Positions 1 through 8,054 of a stretch of 33,115 bases of DNA are shown piece after piece. Positions within the stretch are counted from its first letter, which is position 1. Each line of letters starts with the position of its first letter. The stretch is taken from assembly GCA_005877505.1 (NCBI GenBank), contig VBOO01000019.1:1-33115 (forward strand), in the 5' to 3' direction. The notes under the pieces were generated by a model. The model did not search any database, was not told the origin of the DNA, and saw only the letters and a list, made by a program, of their open reading frames with translations. The position numbers were made by a program, and so were the translations under genes. This DNA is from Nitrospirota bacterium (GTDB lineage Bacteria; Nitrospirota; Nitrospiria; Nitrospirales; NS-4).

Positions 1-146
1 TTCGAAACATCGCGGGGAGCCCTCGTGGGCGGCATCTTAGCTTACCTGTCACGGTCCCAGCAAGGCATCCGGCAACCTTGACTTACTTCAGCGATTCTGT
101 TTAGATGGCGCCCGATTTTGACCGGAGCAATTTGAACGCCGCTCAC

Positions 147-210
147 GACCCGTTGCTGGTGACCCGTTGCAATTGAAGAGCAACTGGTACCCCGAGCAAC
201 GGGTGCCCCG
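147..210. repeat. Nested palindromic repeat, copy A (two nested ACCCGTTGC/GCAAC-type stems)
   Basis: ACCCGTTGC (148-156) pairs with GCAACGGGT (196-204). Inside it, ACCCGTTGC (162-170) pairs imperfectly with GCAACTGGT (180-188). Same modules as copies at 4402-4470 and 12501-12596. Confidence 0.8.
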
Positions 211-293
211 ACTTCGCGGCTATCTTAACGCTGCTCGGCCGAGACCTCGCAGCTACGGAGGCGCGGAGCGCGAAGCCGCAGGCGCTGGGTTTC

Positions 294-503
294 ATGGTTG
301 ATCAGCCCGATGCGTTCCGGAAAGGCCTCGCGATCGCCGCGCGGATCGGCGTCGAGCTGGTAGCCGCCCTGATCGTGGGCGGCGGCTTGGGATACCTGGC
401 CGACGCGTACTTCAGTTCCGCACCAGTAGGAATCATCATCGGGATCTTCCTGGGCATGGCGGCGGGTCTGTTGAACGTGTATCGGACTGCGTCACGGCTC
501 TGA
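294..503 (+). CDS. atpI: AtpI/AtpZ-like F0F1 ATP synthase-associated small membrane protein
   Basis: 69-aa two-TM protein with GGGLGYLAD and GIFLGMAAGLLNVYR, directly upstream of atpB. Confidence 0.7.
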   Translation: MVDQPDAFRKGLAIAARIGVELVAALIVGGGLGYLADAYFSSAPVGIIIGIFLGMAAGLLNVYRTASRL

Positions 504-506
504 TCG

Positions 507-1256
507 ATGGAAAGCAATCCCCTCCATCCCTTTGAATTGCACCCCTACGGGGAGTTTCACCTGTTCGGGCTCGACATCACGCCGAACAAGGCGGTGATCA
601 TGATGTGGATCGTGATCGCCCTGGCATCGTGGCTTCTCTACACGGCGGGCCGCGAGCGTCGGCTGGTCCCGACCAGGCTGCAGAGCGTGGCCGAGATGCT
701 GGTGGAGTTTATCCGGGGGATGATCCTGGATATGATGGGGGAGAAAGGCATGCGGTTCTTTCCCTTCGTCGCAACGCTGTTTGTGTTCATCCTATTCTGC
801 AACCTGTTGGGGCTCATCCCCGGCGCCTACACGGTGACGAGCCAGATCGTGGTCACGGCGTCCTTCGCGATCTTTGTGTACACCATGAGCGTCGTCGTGG
901 GGTTCGCCCTCCACGGCATCAGGTTCTTCGGAATTCTGGTTCCTCCGGGAACGCCCTTGTGGCTCCTCCCTCTGATGATCCCGATCGAAATCGTGAGCCA
1001 GTTGGCGCGGCCATTCGCGCTTGCGGTCCGACTGTTTGCCAACATGACGGCCGGGCACACGATTCTGGCAGTCCTCTTCGGCATGGTGCTCTCGCTGCCC
1101 GTGTTTATCGGCTGGCTTCCGTTTGCGTTCACGATCGCGATATCGGGATTAGAAGTGCTCATCGCATTTATTCAAGCCTACATTTTTACGATTTTGACCT
1201 GCGTGTATCTCGGAGACGCCATCACTCTGCACGGACATTCCGAGGGCGCGCACTAA
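507..1256 (+). CDS. atpB: F0F1 ATP synthase subunit a
   Basis: Contains the conserved Arg helix ARPFALAVRLFANMTAGHTIL; followed by the subunit c and b genes. Confidence 0.95.
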   Translation: MESNPLHPFELHPYGEFHLFGLDITPNKAVIMMWIVIALASWLLYTAGRERRLVPTRLQSVAEMLVEFIRGMILDMMGEKGMRFFPFVATLFVFILFCNLLGLIPGAYTVTSQIVVTASFAIFVYTMSVVVGFALHGIRFFGILVPPGTPLWLLPLMIPIEIVSQLARPFALAVRLFANMTAGHTILAVLFGMVLSLPVFIGWLPFAFTIAISGLEVLIAFIQAYIFTILTCVYLGDAITLHGHSEGAH

Positions 1257-1290
1257 CCGCGTGAATTGCGACAAGAAAGGAGAACGCTGA

Positions 1291-1521
1291 ATGGACGCTG
1301 CATCGGCTGCACTGTTGGGAATGGGGTTGGCGGCCGCCGGGTTTGCCGGCGCCGGCGTGGGCATCGGGTACATCTTCGGAAAGATGATCGAAGCGGTGGC
1401 TCGACAGCCTGAAGCCGAAGGGCGGGTCGGCAAGTACATGTGGATCGGGTTCGCCCTCGTAGAAGCGATCGCGCTCTACGGGCTCGTCGTTGCGTTCATC
1501 ATCATGGGGCTTCGAAAATAA
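1291..1521 (+). CDS. atpE: F0F1 ATP synthase subunit c
   Basis: 76-aa hairpin proteolipid with GAGVGIGYIFGKMIEAVARQPE and carboxylate helix FALVEAIALYGLVVAF. Confidence 0.95.
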   Translation: MDAASAALLGMGLAAAGFAGAGVGIGYIFGKMIEAVARQPEAEGRVGKYMWIGFALVEAIALYGLVVAFIIMGLRK

Positions 1522-1566
1522 TCATTCCGTCGACGCGGAGCGTCACCATCCGGAGAGGACTTCGCC

Positions 1567-2076
1567 ATGCCACAGTTTGACACCCACTTTTTCTCCTCGT
1601 TGCTCTTCTGGGAATGGGTTTCCTTCGGCATCTTGCTGTTCCTGCTCTACAAGTACGCCTTCCCCGGGATTCTCAATGCCCTTGATGAGCGGGAACGGAA
1701 GATCCGCGAGAGCATCGAGGCGGCGGAGCGATCGCGCGCGGAAGCCGAACGGCGGTTGGCCGAGTACGAGGCCAGGATGCAATCCGCGCAACAGGAGGCA
1801 GCGGAGCTGGTCGCCCAAGCCAAGGTCAGGGTGCAGCATATGATGGAAGAGAACGAGCGCCGGATGGCGGCCGAGGCGGAGCGGATCAAGGCGAATGCCG
1901 CCCGTGAGATCGAGCAGGAGCGCCGCAAGGCGCTCGAGGAGGTGCGACGCTATACCAGCGAGCTGGGCCTGCGCATCGCGGAGAAAGTGCTCGAACGGAC
2001 TCTGACGGACGCCGACCACAAGCGTCTGGCCGACGAGGCCCTCATCGCGGTCGCCAAGGACTTCGAGAAGTCGTAG
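1567..2076 (+). CDS. atpF: F0F1 ATP synthase subunit b
   Basis: N-terminal TM followed by a long charged coiled coil; position after atpE. Confidence 0.92.
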   Translation: MPQFDTHFFSSLLFWEWVSFGILLFLLYKYAFPGILNALDERERKIRESIEAAERSRAEAERRLAEYEARMQSAQQEAAELVAQAKVRVQHMMEENERRMAAEAERIKANAAREIEQERRKALEEVRRYTSELGLRIAEKVLERTLTDADHKRLADEALIAVAKDFEKS

Positions 2077-2101
2077 GGGGACAGATTTGAAATCCGTCCC
2101 C
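2077..2101. terminator. 25-nt near-perfect palindrome between convergent atpF and GYD genes; possible bidirectional terminator or REP-like element
   Basis: GGGGACAGATTT-G-AAATCCGTCCCC (12+1+12, one mismatch), starting immediately after the atpF TAG stop. Confidence 0.5.
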
Positions 2102-2107
2102 ACCGGG

Positions 2108-2413
2108 TTATTTCTTCTTCCAGAGCTCACGCAACAGCGTCGCCCATTCATCCCTCGGCAAGGCCGGCATCGTGGTGATCGAGATGTGCCCGAGGGAGGC
2201 GTTCTTGACCGCGGCTTTCATCGCCGTCTTGTTGTCCGGGAACTGGAGGATGGCTACTACATCGTAGTCTCCGAGACAATAGTAGGCGGCGAGCAGTTTC
2301 CCGCCCAGTTCCTCGATGTTCTTCTTCACCTTGTCAGACCGGTCGATACCCTGGTCCTTCATCGTCATGATCCCTTCCCGCGTGAACTTCACCAGGCTCA
2401 CGTAGATTGGCAT
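2108..2413 (-). CDS. GYD domain-containing protein
   Basis: MPIYVSLVKFTREGIMTMKD...KLLAAYYCLGDYDVVAILQFPD... matches the GYD family pattern. ATG at 2413; the longer ORF to 3043 is antisense to the desaturase. Confidence 0.85.
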   Translation of the reverse strand: MPIYVSLVKFTREGIMTMKDQGIDRSDKVKKNIEELGGKLLAAYYCLGDYDVVAILQFPDNKTAMKAAVKNASLGHISITTMPALPRDEWATLLRELWKKK

Positions 2414-2659
2414 GGCTTCCTCCTTATGACTGCGGCGAACGATCGGAGCCTCGCTCTGTCGTTCTCGGTCGAATGACACCGAACCACCCTCGGATGGGGA
2501 CAATTCTAATCCTGAAAAGAATGCGGCACAAGCTGCAACCATATTGTGTTCTGCGGGAAAGTGTGGTACCGTATCGCTCGATTCATCGCTAGTCTTGCTG
2601 CAAGCGTTTTCCTGCTTGTTGCGTGACCGTTCTCTTTCCCAAACCAGGAGACCGTCGCT

Positions 2660-3535
2660 ATGCCGTCTACTGCAGACTCTGTCAAGCCGCTGACTCGTCA
2701 GTGCAGTTATGGGACGATCATCCTTTTCAGCCTCATCACCCTGGGCGCCCTGGTCGGGCTTCCCGTGTTCGCGTATTTCCATGACTACTCGTGGGTGGAT
2801 TGGGCCATGTTCGGGCTCCTGTATGTCGTCACTGGTTTGGGCATCACGGTCGGCTACCATCGTCTCATCGCCCACCGAAGCTTCGACTGCCCGAGGTGGG
2901 TCAAGGCGGCTTTGTTGATCGCTGGCGGATGGGCTTTGGAAAACTCGGCGCTCAAGTGGGCCTCGGCTCATATCCGCCACCATGCACGGTGTGACGAGGA
3001 AGAGGACCCCTATAACGCCCAACGGGGGTTTTGGTACAGCCACGTCGGGTGGATTTTTTTCACTGACCCTTACGCCTACGATGAGAGATACACCTCGCGT
3101 CTGCGGCAGGACCCGTTAGTGATGTGGCAGCACCGGTACTACGTACCCCTCCTGCTGCTCGGGCTCGCCCTGCCCTTTGTGGTGGGCTTTCTCTATGACG
3201 GGTGGATGGGCGGGCTCGGCTGCTTTCTGCTGGCGGGCGTGGGGCGGACCTTCCTCGTGCTCAATTCCACCTTCTGCATCAATTCCATCTGTCATCTGTG
3301 GGGAGCACAGCCGCATACGGCGACGGACTCGAGCCGGGACAGTTGGGTGGTCTCTCTCGTTACCTTTGGCGAGGGGTACCACAATTATCACCACGCCCAT
3401 CAGCGAGACTACCGGAACGGGCCGCGGTGGTATAACTTTGATCCGTCAAAGTGGCTGATCTTTGGATTGTCCAAGATCGGCGCGGCTTGGGATCTCTGTC
3501 GGGTGCAGCCTGGGCGGACTCGATTTGTGTCTTAG
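2660..3535 (+). CDS. Acyl-CoA / fatty acid desaturase (membrane di-iron)
   Basis: His boxes HRLIAHR, HIRHHARCDEEEDPY and HNYHHAHQRDYRNG. Confidence 0.92.
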   Translation: MPSTADSVKPLTRQCSYGTIILFSLITLGALVGLPVFAYFHDYSWVDWAMFGLLYVVTGLGITVGYHRLIAHRSFDCPRWVKAALLIAGGWALENSALKWASAHIRHHARCDEEEDPYNAQRGFWYSHVGWIFFTDPYAYDERYTSRLRQDPLVMWQHRYYVPLLLLGLALPFVVGFLYDGWMGGLGCFLLAGVGRTFLVLNSTFCINSICHLWGAQPHTATDSSRDSWVVSLVTFGEGYHNYHHAHQRDYRNGPRWYNFDPSKWLIFGLSKIGAAWDLCRVQPGRTRFVS

Positions 3536-3551
3536 CGTAAGGCGAAACACC

Positions 3552-3854
3552 ATGATGACCCTTCATACGCCAGGACCCTGGCATCTAGCGGTCTATGTCA
3601 ATGAAAGAGACGAGATGTTCCCGCCGCATATCGTCGGTTTGTTGGATAACTACTCTGTGGCCGATTGTTGCGGGGGGGATGATCTAGACCTGGGTAACGG
3701 TCGGCTGATCTCGGCTGCTCCAGACCTTTTGGAGGCATGCGAGGCGGCCATCGTCGCCTTATCCGACGATGCCCCAGGCGGTGCGCTATCGGAAGCCAAT
3801 CGCAGGGCGGTAAGACTGTGCCGTGCCGCCCGCGACAAAGCCTACGAGGCATAA
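3552..3854 (+). CDS. Small phage-type hypothetical protein (TPGPW...LISAAPDLLEAC pattern)
   Basis: MMTLHTPGPWHLAVYV...GNGRLISAAPDLLEACEAAI resembles small proteins common in phages and prophages; ATG at 3552 in ORF 3462..3854. Confidence 0.6.
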   Translation: MMTLHTPGPWHLAVYVNERDEMFPPHIVGLLDNYSVADCCGGDDLDLGNGRLISAAPDLLEACEAAIVALSDDAPGGALSEANRRAVRLCRAARDKAYEA

Positions 3855-3971
3855 CGACTAGACCCGACTCTCCGGGGTTCTGCTCCTCAGCCCACACGCA
3901 CAGGACACGCCGCAGTCCTGCCTCTTGGAGCCTCTTTCGCGGGAGCCCGTGTCGCGATACAATCGATTCCA

Positions 3972-4382
3972 ATGGGTGACCTAACGCGAACGATCGACCC
4001 GGGCATGGAGACTATTCTGCTCGTGGATGACGATGAGTCGGTCCGGGCACTGGTTCGTGACAGTTTTAAGCAGCAGGGGTACACCGTCTTGGAGGCCCGT
4101 TTCAACAGCGAAGCGCTCCTGATCGCCAGGCGGCATGATGGCCCCATCCATTTGACAGTCGTGGATGTCATGATGCCCGGGATTAACGGGCGTGAATTGG
4201 CCTACATGTTGACATCGTCACGCCCGAACATGAAAGTGCTCTACATCTCCGGGTACCCGTTTGAGATCGTCCGTGAGAAGCTCCGGGTTGTCGACATGGC
4301 AAACTTTTTCCCTAAATCCTTCCCCATCGAGGCCCTTGTCAGTAAAGTACGAGAACTGCTGAAGGCCAACCCGCAGCCCTGA
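3972..4382 (+). CDS. Stand-alone response regulator receiver domain protein
   Basis: METILLVDDDESVRALV...LTVVDVMMPGINGRELA...FFPKSFPIEALVSKVRELL. REC fold only, no output domain. Confidence 0.88.
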   Translation: MGDLTRTIDPGMETILLVDDDESVRALVRDSFKQQGYTVLEARFNSEALLIARRHDGPIHLTVVDVMMPGINGRELAYMLTSSRPNMKVLYISGYPFEIVREKLRVVDMANFFPKSFPIEALVSKVRELLKANPQP

Positions 4383-4401
4383 GCGAGACAGCGCACGAAG
4401 A

Positions 4402-4470
4402 ACCCCTCACCCTAACCCTCTCCATGACCCATTGCATTCAGAAGAGCAATGGGTGCCCCGGGCGAGGGTA
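4402..4470. repeat. Nested palindromic repeat, copy B (ACCCATTGC/GCAATGGGT inside an ACCCTC/GAGGGT stem)
   Basis: ACCCATTGC (4427-4435) pairs with GCAATGGGT (4446-4454); flanking ACCCTC (4415-4420) pairs with GAGGGT (4464-4469). Confidence 0.8.
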
Positions 4471-4504
4471 AACTAGGCCCATTTCTTCGCTTTGCTCAGG
4501 ATGG

Positions 4505-5347
4505 TTAAATGGTAGGGATGTTTGCGCTGCCGGGGCGGTAGCCGGCGGGATCGAGGGTCACGCTCGCGAAGCCCAGCGCGGTAAGCCTGCTGGTGACGTG
4601 GTCGCGCATCCTTGGCTCGACGAGCCGCGAGAGCTCTTCCTGCCCCACCTCGACCCGCGCGTGCCCGCCGTGATCCCGCACCCGCACCTGACGAAAGCCT
4701 TCATCCAGCAGGACCGCCTCGGCGGCTTCGATCCGTCTGAGCCGCTCCACCGTGATCGTCTCCCCCCGGACAATGCGCGACGACAGGCATGCGGCTGCGG
4801 GCTTGTCCCAGTTCGACAGCCCCAGCCGTCGCGCCGCCTGCCGGACTGCCGTCTTGCCCATGCCGGCCTCCACCAACGGACTCCGGACACGGTGCTCGCG
4901 CGCGGCCTGGAGACCCGGACGATCGTCGCCCAGGTCATCGCATTGCGTCCCGTTCACGACATACGCGAGACCGAGCCCCGAGGCCATGGGGACCAGCGCC
5001 GAGTAGAGGTCCGTCTTGCACCGGTAGCACCTGCTGGTGGTGTTCATCACGAACTCAGAGTCGCGGAGCTGATCTGTTTCGTGGATGATCTGCCGGACGC
5101 CGAGTTCCGCGCAGATCGTCTGGGACAGCGCCAATTCAATGGCAGGGAACGTGGGGGACACCGCCGTCACTGCGACGGCACGCGCTCCGAGCACGTCGTG
5201 CGCCACTTTCAGGACGAGCGTGCTGTCGACGCCGCCGGAGAAGGCGACGAGCGCGGAGTCCATGTCGCCCACGATCGCCCTGAGACGATCGAGCGCGAGG
5301 TCCGCGGTCCCGGCGTCACTTCGTGTTGAGGACGACATTCGCGTCAA
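4505..5347 (-). CDS. larE: LarE-type ATP-dependent sulfur transferase
   Basis: PP-loop SGGVDSTLV, CYRCKTDLYSAL, and PAAACLSSRIVRGE. Confidence 0.88.
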   Translation of the reverse strand: MTRMSSSTRSDAGTADLALDRLRAIVGDMDSALVAFSGGVDSTLVLKVAHDVLGARAVAVTAVSPTFPAIELALSQTICAELGVRQIIHETDQLRDSEFVMNTTSRCYRCKTDLYSALVPMASGLGLAYVVNGTQCDDLGDDRPGLQAAREHRVRSPLVEAGMGKTAVRQAARRLGLSNWDKPAAACLSSRIVRGETITVERLRRIEAAEAVLLDEGFRQVRVRDHGGHARVEVGQEELSRLVEPRMRDHVTSRLTALGFASVTLDPAGYRPGSANIPTI

Positions 5348-6668
5348 TCTTGGCTTCGGCCAATTTGCCGACGATGACCAGGGCGTAGAGGTCGGGGTTG
5401 AGATACGTCCGGGCCACGCGCAGGACGTCCTCTTTTGTCACCGACGCAATGGCCTTGGGGTAATCGTCGAAATAGCTCAGGCCGAGGCCGTGCAGCTCCA
5501 CGAGGTTCAGCAGCGACGCGAGTTTCGCGGCGGTGTCCATGCGCAGCGGGAAGCTGCCGATCAGGTACGCTTTGGCGTCGGCCAGTTCCTGGTCGCTGAC
5601 CGGTTCGGTCCGGATGCGCTTGAGCTCCTGAAGCACGCTGGCGAGGGCCTGGTTCGCCGCCGCGTTCCGGGTCTGCACGCGCACGGCGAAAGGACCCGGC
5701 ATGACATTCGCTTCGAAGACGCTGTCCACGTCGTAGGCCAGGCCCTGCTCGTCGCGAATACGGTGCACGAGTCGCGAAGAGAACCCGCCGCCGCCCAGGA
5801 TATAGTTCATCACCGCCACGGCGTAGAAGTCTGGGTTCCGCCGTTCAATGCCCACATGACCGAGGACAATGGTCGCTTGCGTGAGGTCCTTATCGATCAG
5901 CTTCAGCATGGGCTTCGGCAGAGGGAGCGGGGTCGGGAAGGCCGGGAGCGGGAGCGCTTTCGGCGTCCAGGAGCCGAAGTACTTCTTCACCAGATCGAGG
6001 GCCTCGGTCTTCCGCACATCGCCGACGATGGCCATGATCGCGCGGTTCGGGCGGAAGAAGCTGTTGTGGAACTCGACCAGGTCTTGCCGGGTGAGCCGGG
6101 ACACGGTCATTTCGTCGCCGTTGGCCGGCCGCTGGTAGGGATGGCCCTTGAAGACGATCTCGTTGAAGGCCTTGGTGGCGATGGTGCCCGGCTCGTCTCT
6201 CTCCGACTTGAGGAAGCCCACCAGCTCGTCGCGGACACGCGTGACCTCCTTCGCCTCAAATGTGGGATTCCTAAGGATGTCGGCCAGAAGAGTGAACCCG
6301 AGGTCCGCGTCTTTTTTCAGCACGCGCAACGTGGCGGTCGTAGAGTCCTCTCCGCCTTGGGCGGTGAGCTCGCCTCCGATGAACTCGATCTGCTCGGCGA
6401 GTTGAACCGCGCTCCGGGTTTTGGTGCCTTCGTCCAGCATGTCGGCGACCATGTACGACAGGCCGGCCTTGGCGTCCGGATCGTAGACTGCTCCCGCTTT
6501 CATCAAGACGGTCACGGTGACAATGGGCAGAGAGGGCTGGTCCACGATCAGCACGGTCATGCCGTTCTGCGTCACCACGCGGGCCACTGCGATCTCGGCG
6601 GCGTGGGACGCACTCGTCAGGACGCTCCCGACCGCGAGCACGGCGAGGAGGAACGTGGCGCGGATCAT
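5316..6668 (-). CDS. M16 family peptidase-like protein, probably the non-catalytic partner
   Basis: M16 fold features (GGGGFSSRLVHRIRDEQGLAYDVDS) but the metal site reads LSYMVADMLDEGT, so HxxEH is absent. Confidence 0.88.
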   Translation of the reverse strand: MIRATFLLAVLAVGSVLTSASHAAEIAVARVVTQNGMTVLIVDQPSLPIVTVTVLMKAGAVYDPDAKAGLSYMVADMLDEGTKTRSAVQLAEQIEFIGGELTAQGGEDSTTATLRVLKKDADLGFTLLADILRNPTFEAKEVTRVRDELVGFLKSERDEPGTIATKAFNEIVFKGHPYQRPANGDEMTVSRLTRQDLVEFHNSFFRPNRAIMAIVGDVRKTEALDLVKKYFGSWTPKALPLPAFPTPLPLPKPMLKLIDKDLTQATIVLGHVGIERRNPDFYAVAVMNYILGGGGFSSRLVHRIRDEQGLAYDVDSVFEANVMPGPFAVRVQTRNAAANQALASVLQELKRIRTEPVSDQELADAKAYLIGSFPLRMDTAAKLASLLNLVELHGLGLSYFDDYPKAIASVTKEDVLRVARTYLNPDLYALVIVGKLAEAKIDANVVLNTK

Positions 6669-8038
6669 CGGGCGCCTCCCGCCGCCTGGGCGCCTTCGGA
6701 TTTGGACGACAGGGGCATGAGGATGCCGACGGTGCGGGTGTCCGCATTCAGGTACGTGCGCGCGACCCGATGGACGTCCTCTCTGGTGATGCGGCTGAGC
6801 TGGTTCACGTAGTCAGCGATGTACTGCCAGCCGGCGCCGACGGTCTCTGCCGTGCCCAGCAGCATGCCCTGTCGAAAGACGGAATCCTGCTCGAAGAGGT
6901 AGTGGGCCGCCACCTGGTTTTTGGCCTTCTGGAGTTCCTTCTCCGACGGCGGCTCCTTCTTGAGCCGTTCGATCTCCGCGAGCACGGCCTTTTCCACGTC
7001 CGCGATCTTCGCGCCGGGCTTGACCATCGCGTAGAACGTGAAGAGCTCGGGGTCTGCCGCCAATTCGTTGTAGCCGGCGCCCACCTGCAAGGCCAGTTTT
7101 TTCCGGTACACGAGCGCGTCGTAGAGGCGCGCGCTCCTGCCGGTCGAGAGGATGTTCTCCAGGACAGCCAGGGCATGCACGTCGCGGCTTTTGAAATTGG
7201 GCACCTTGTAGCCGAAATAAATGAAGGGGAGTTGCGCTTCACGCTTCACCACGATCCGCCGTTCGCCCTGTTGCACCGGCTCAACGACCGACGGGGGTCT
7301 GGGCGGGGAGCCTTTGGGGATGCCTTCGAAATATTTCTTGATCAGTGGCAGGGCGGACTCGGCCGTGACATCGCCCACGATCACGAGCGTCGCGTTGTTC
7401 GGAACATAGTAGGTCTCGTAGTAGGCCTTGAGGTCCTCGCGCGTCATCGCGTCCAGGTCATGGAACCATCCGATGATGGGCCAGTGGTAGGGGTGAACCA
7501 TGAAGGCCTGGGCGGACATCTGCTCGACAAGGTACGCCATCGGGACATCCTCGACTCGCAGGCGGCGCTCCTCCTTGACCACTTCGCGCTCCAGCTGAAA
7601 CTCCTTTTCGTCGAGGAGGAGCCCCTTCATCCGGTCTGCCTCCATTTCGAGCGCGAGATCCAGCTTGTCGGCGGCCAGGTTTTCGAAATAGGCGGTGTAG
7701 TCCTGGCTGGTAAAGGCATTGTCATTGCCCCCGTTCTTTTCGATGATCTTGGAGAATTCGCCCTTCCCGTACTTGGGAGTGCCCTTGAACATCATGTGTT
7801 CGAGCATGTGGGAGAGGCCGGCCCGTCCCATGACTTCGTTGCGGGAGCCGACCTTGTACCAGATCTGGACCGTGATGACGGGAGCCTTGTGCTCTTCCGC
7901 GAGCAGCACCATGAGCCCGTTGGCCAGCGTGAAGTCCTGGACCGTGAGACGCCCGGCCATCGCCTGCTGGCTGGTCGGGAGGAACGCCAGAAGTGAGACG
8001 ACGGCCGCACGGCACAGGATTCGCTGGAGAGCGGTCAC
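6665..8038 (-). CDS. M16 family zinc peptidase (pitrilysin-like), catalytic
   Basis: Intact HMLEHMMFKGTPKYGKGEF (HxxEH). Likely GTG start at 8038 (VTALQRILCRAAVVSLLAF signal peptide); ORF is open to 8128. Confidence 0.9.
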   Translation of the reverse strand: MTALQRILCRAAVVSLLAFLPTSQQAMAGRLTVQDFTLANGLMVLLAEEHKAPVITVQIWYKVGSRNEVMGRAGLSHMLEHMMFKGTPKYGKGEFSKIIEKNGGNDNAFTSQDYTAYFENLAADKLDLALEMEADRMKGLLLDEKEFQLEREVVKEERRLRVEDVPMAYLVEQMSAQAFMVHPYHWPIIGWFHDLDAMTREDLKAYYETYYVPNNATLVIVGDVTAESALPLIKKYFEGIPKGSPPRPPSVVEPVQQGERRIVVKREAQLPFIYFGYKVPNFKSRDVHALAVLENILSTGRSARLYDALVYRKKLALQVGAGYNELAADPELFTFYAMVKPGAKIADVEKAVLAEIERLKKEPPSEKELQKAKNQVAAHYLFEQDSVFRQGMLLGTAETVGAGWQYIADYVNQLSRITREDVHRVARTYLNADTRTVGILMPLSSKSEGAQAAGGAR

Positions 8039-8054
8039 TGGTTGGTCCCTTTCT

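Noticed and set aside
1291-1521. Possible Na+-type c subunit
   Set aside because: The carboxylate helix reads VEAIALYG without the Ser/Thr after Glu expected for Na+ ligation; looks H+-type.
2414-3043. N-terminal extension of the GYD ORF
   Set aside because: Overlaps the desaturase antisense; the conserved protein begins at the ATG at 2413.
5085-6812. Plus-strand 575-aa ORF
   Set aside because: Antisense to larE and an M16 gene with clear family motifs; low-complexity His/Arg/Gly-rich translation typical of GC-rich antisense frames.
6770-7996. Plus-strand 408-aa ORF
   Set aside because: Antisense to the catalytic M16 peptidase with intact HxxEH.
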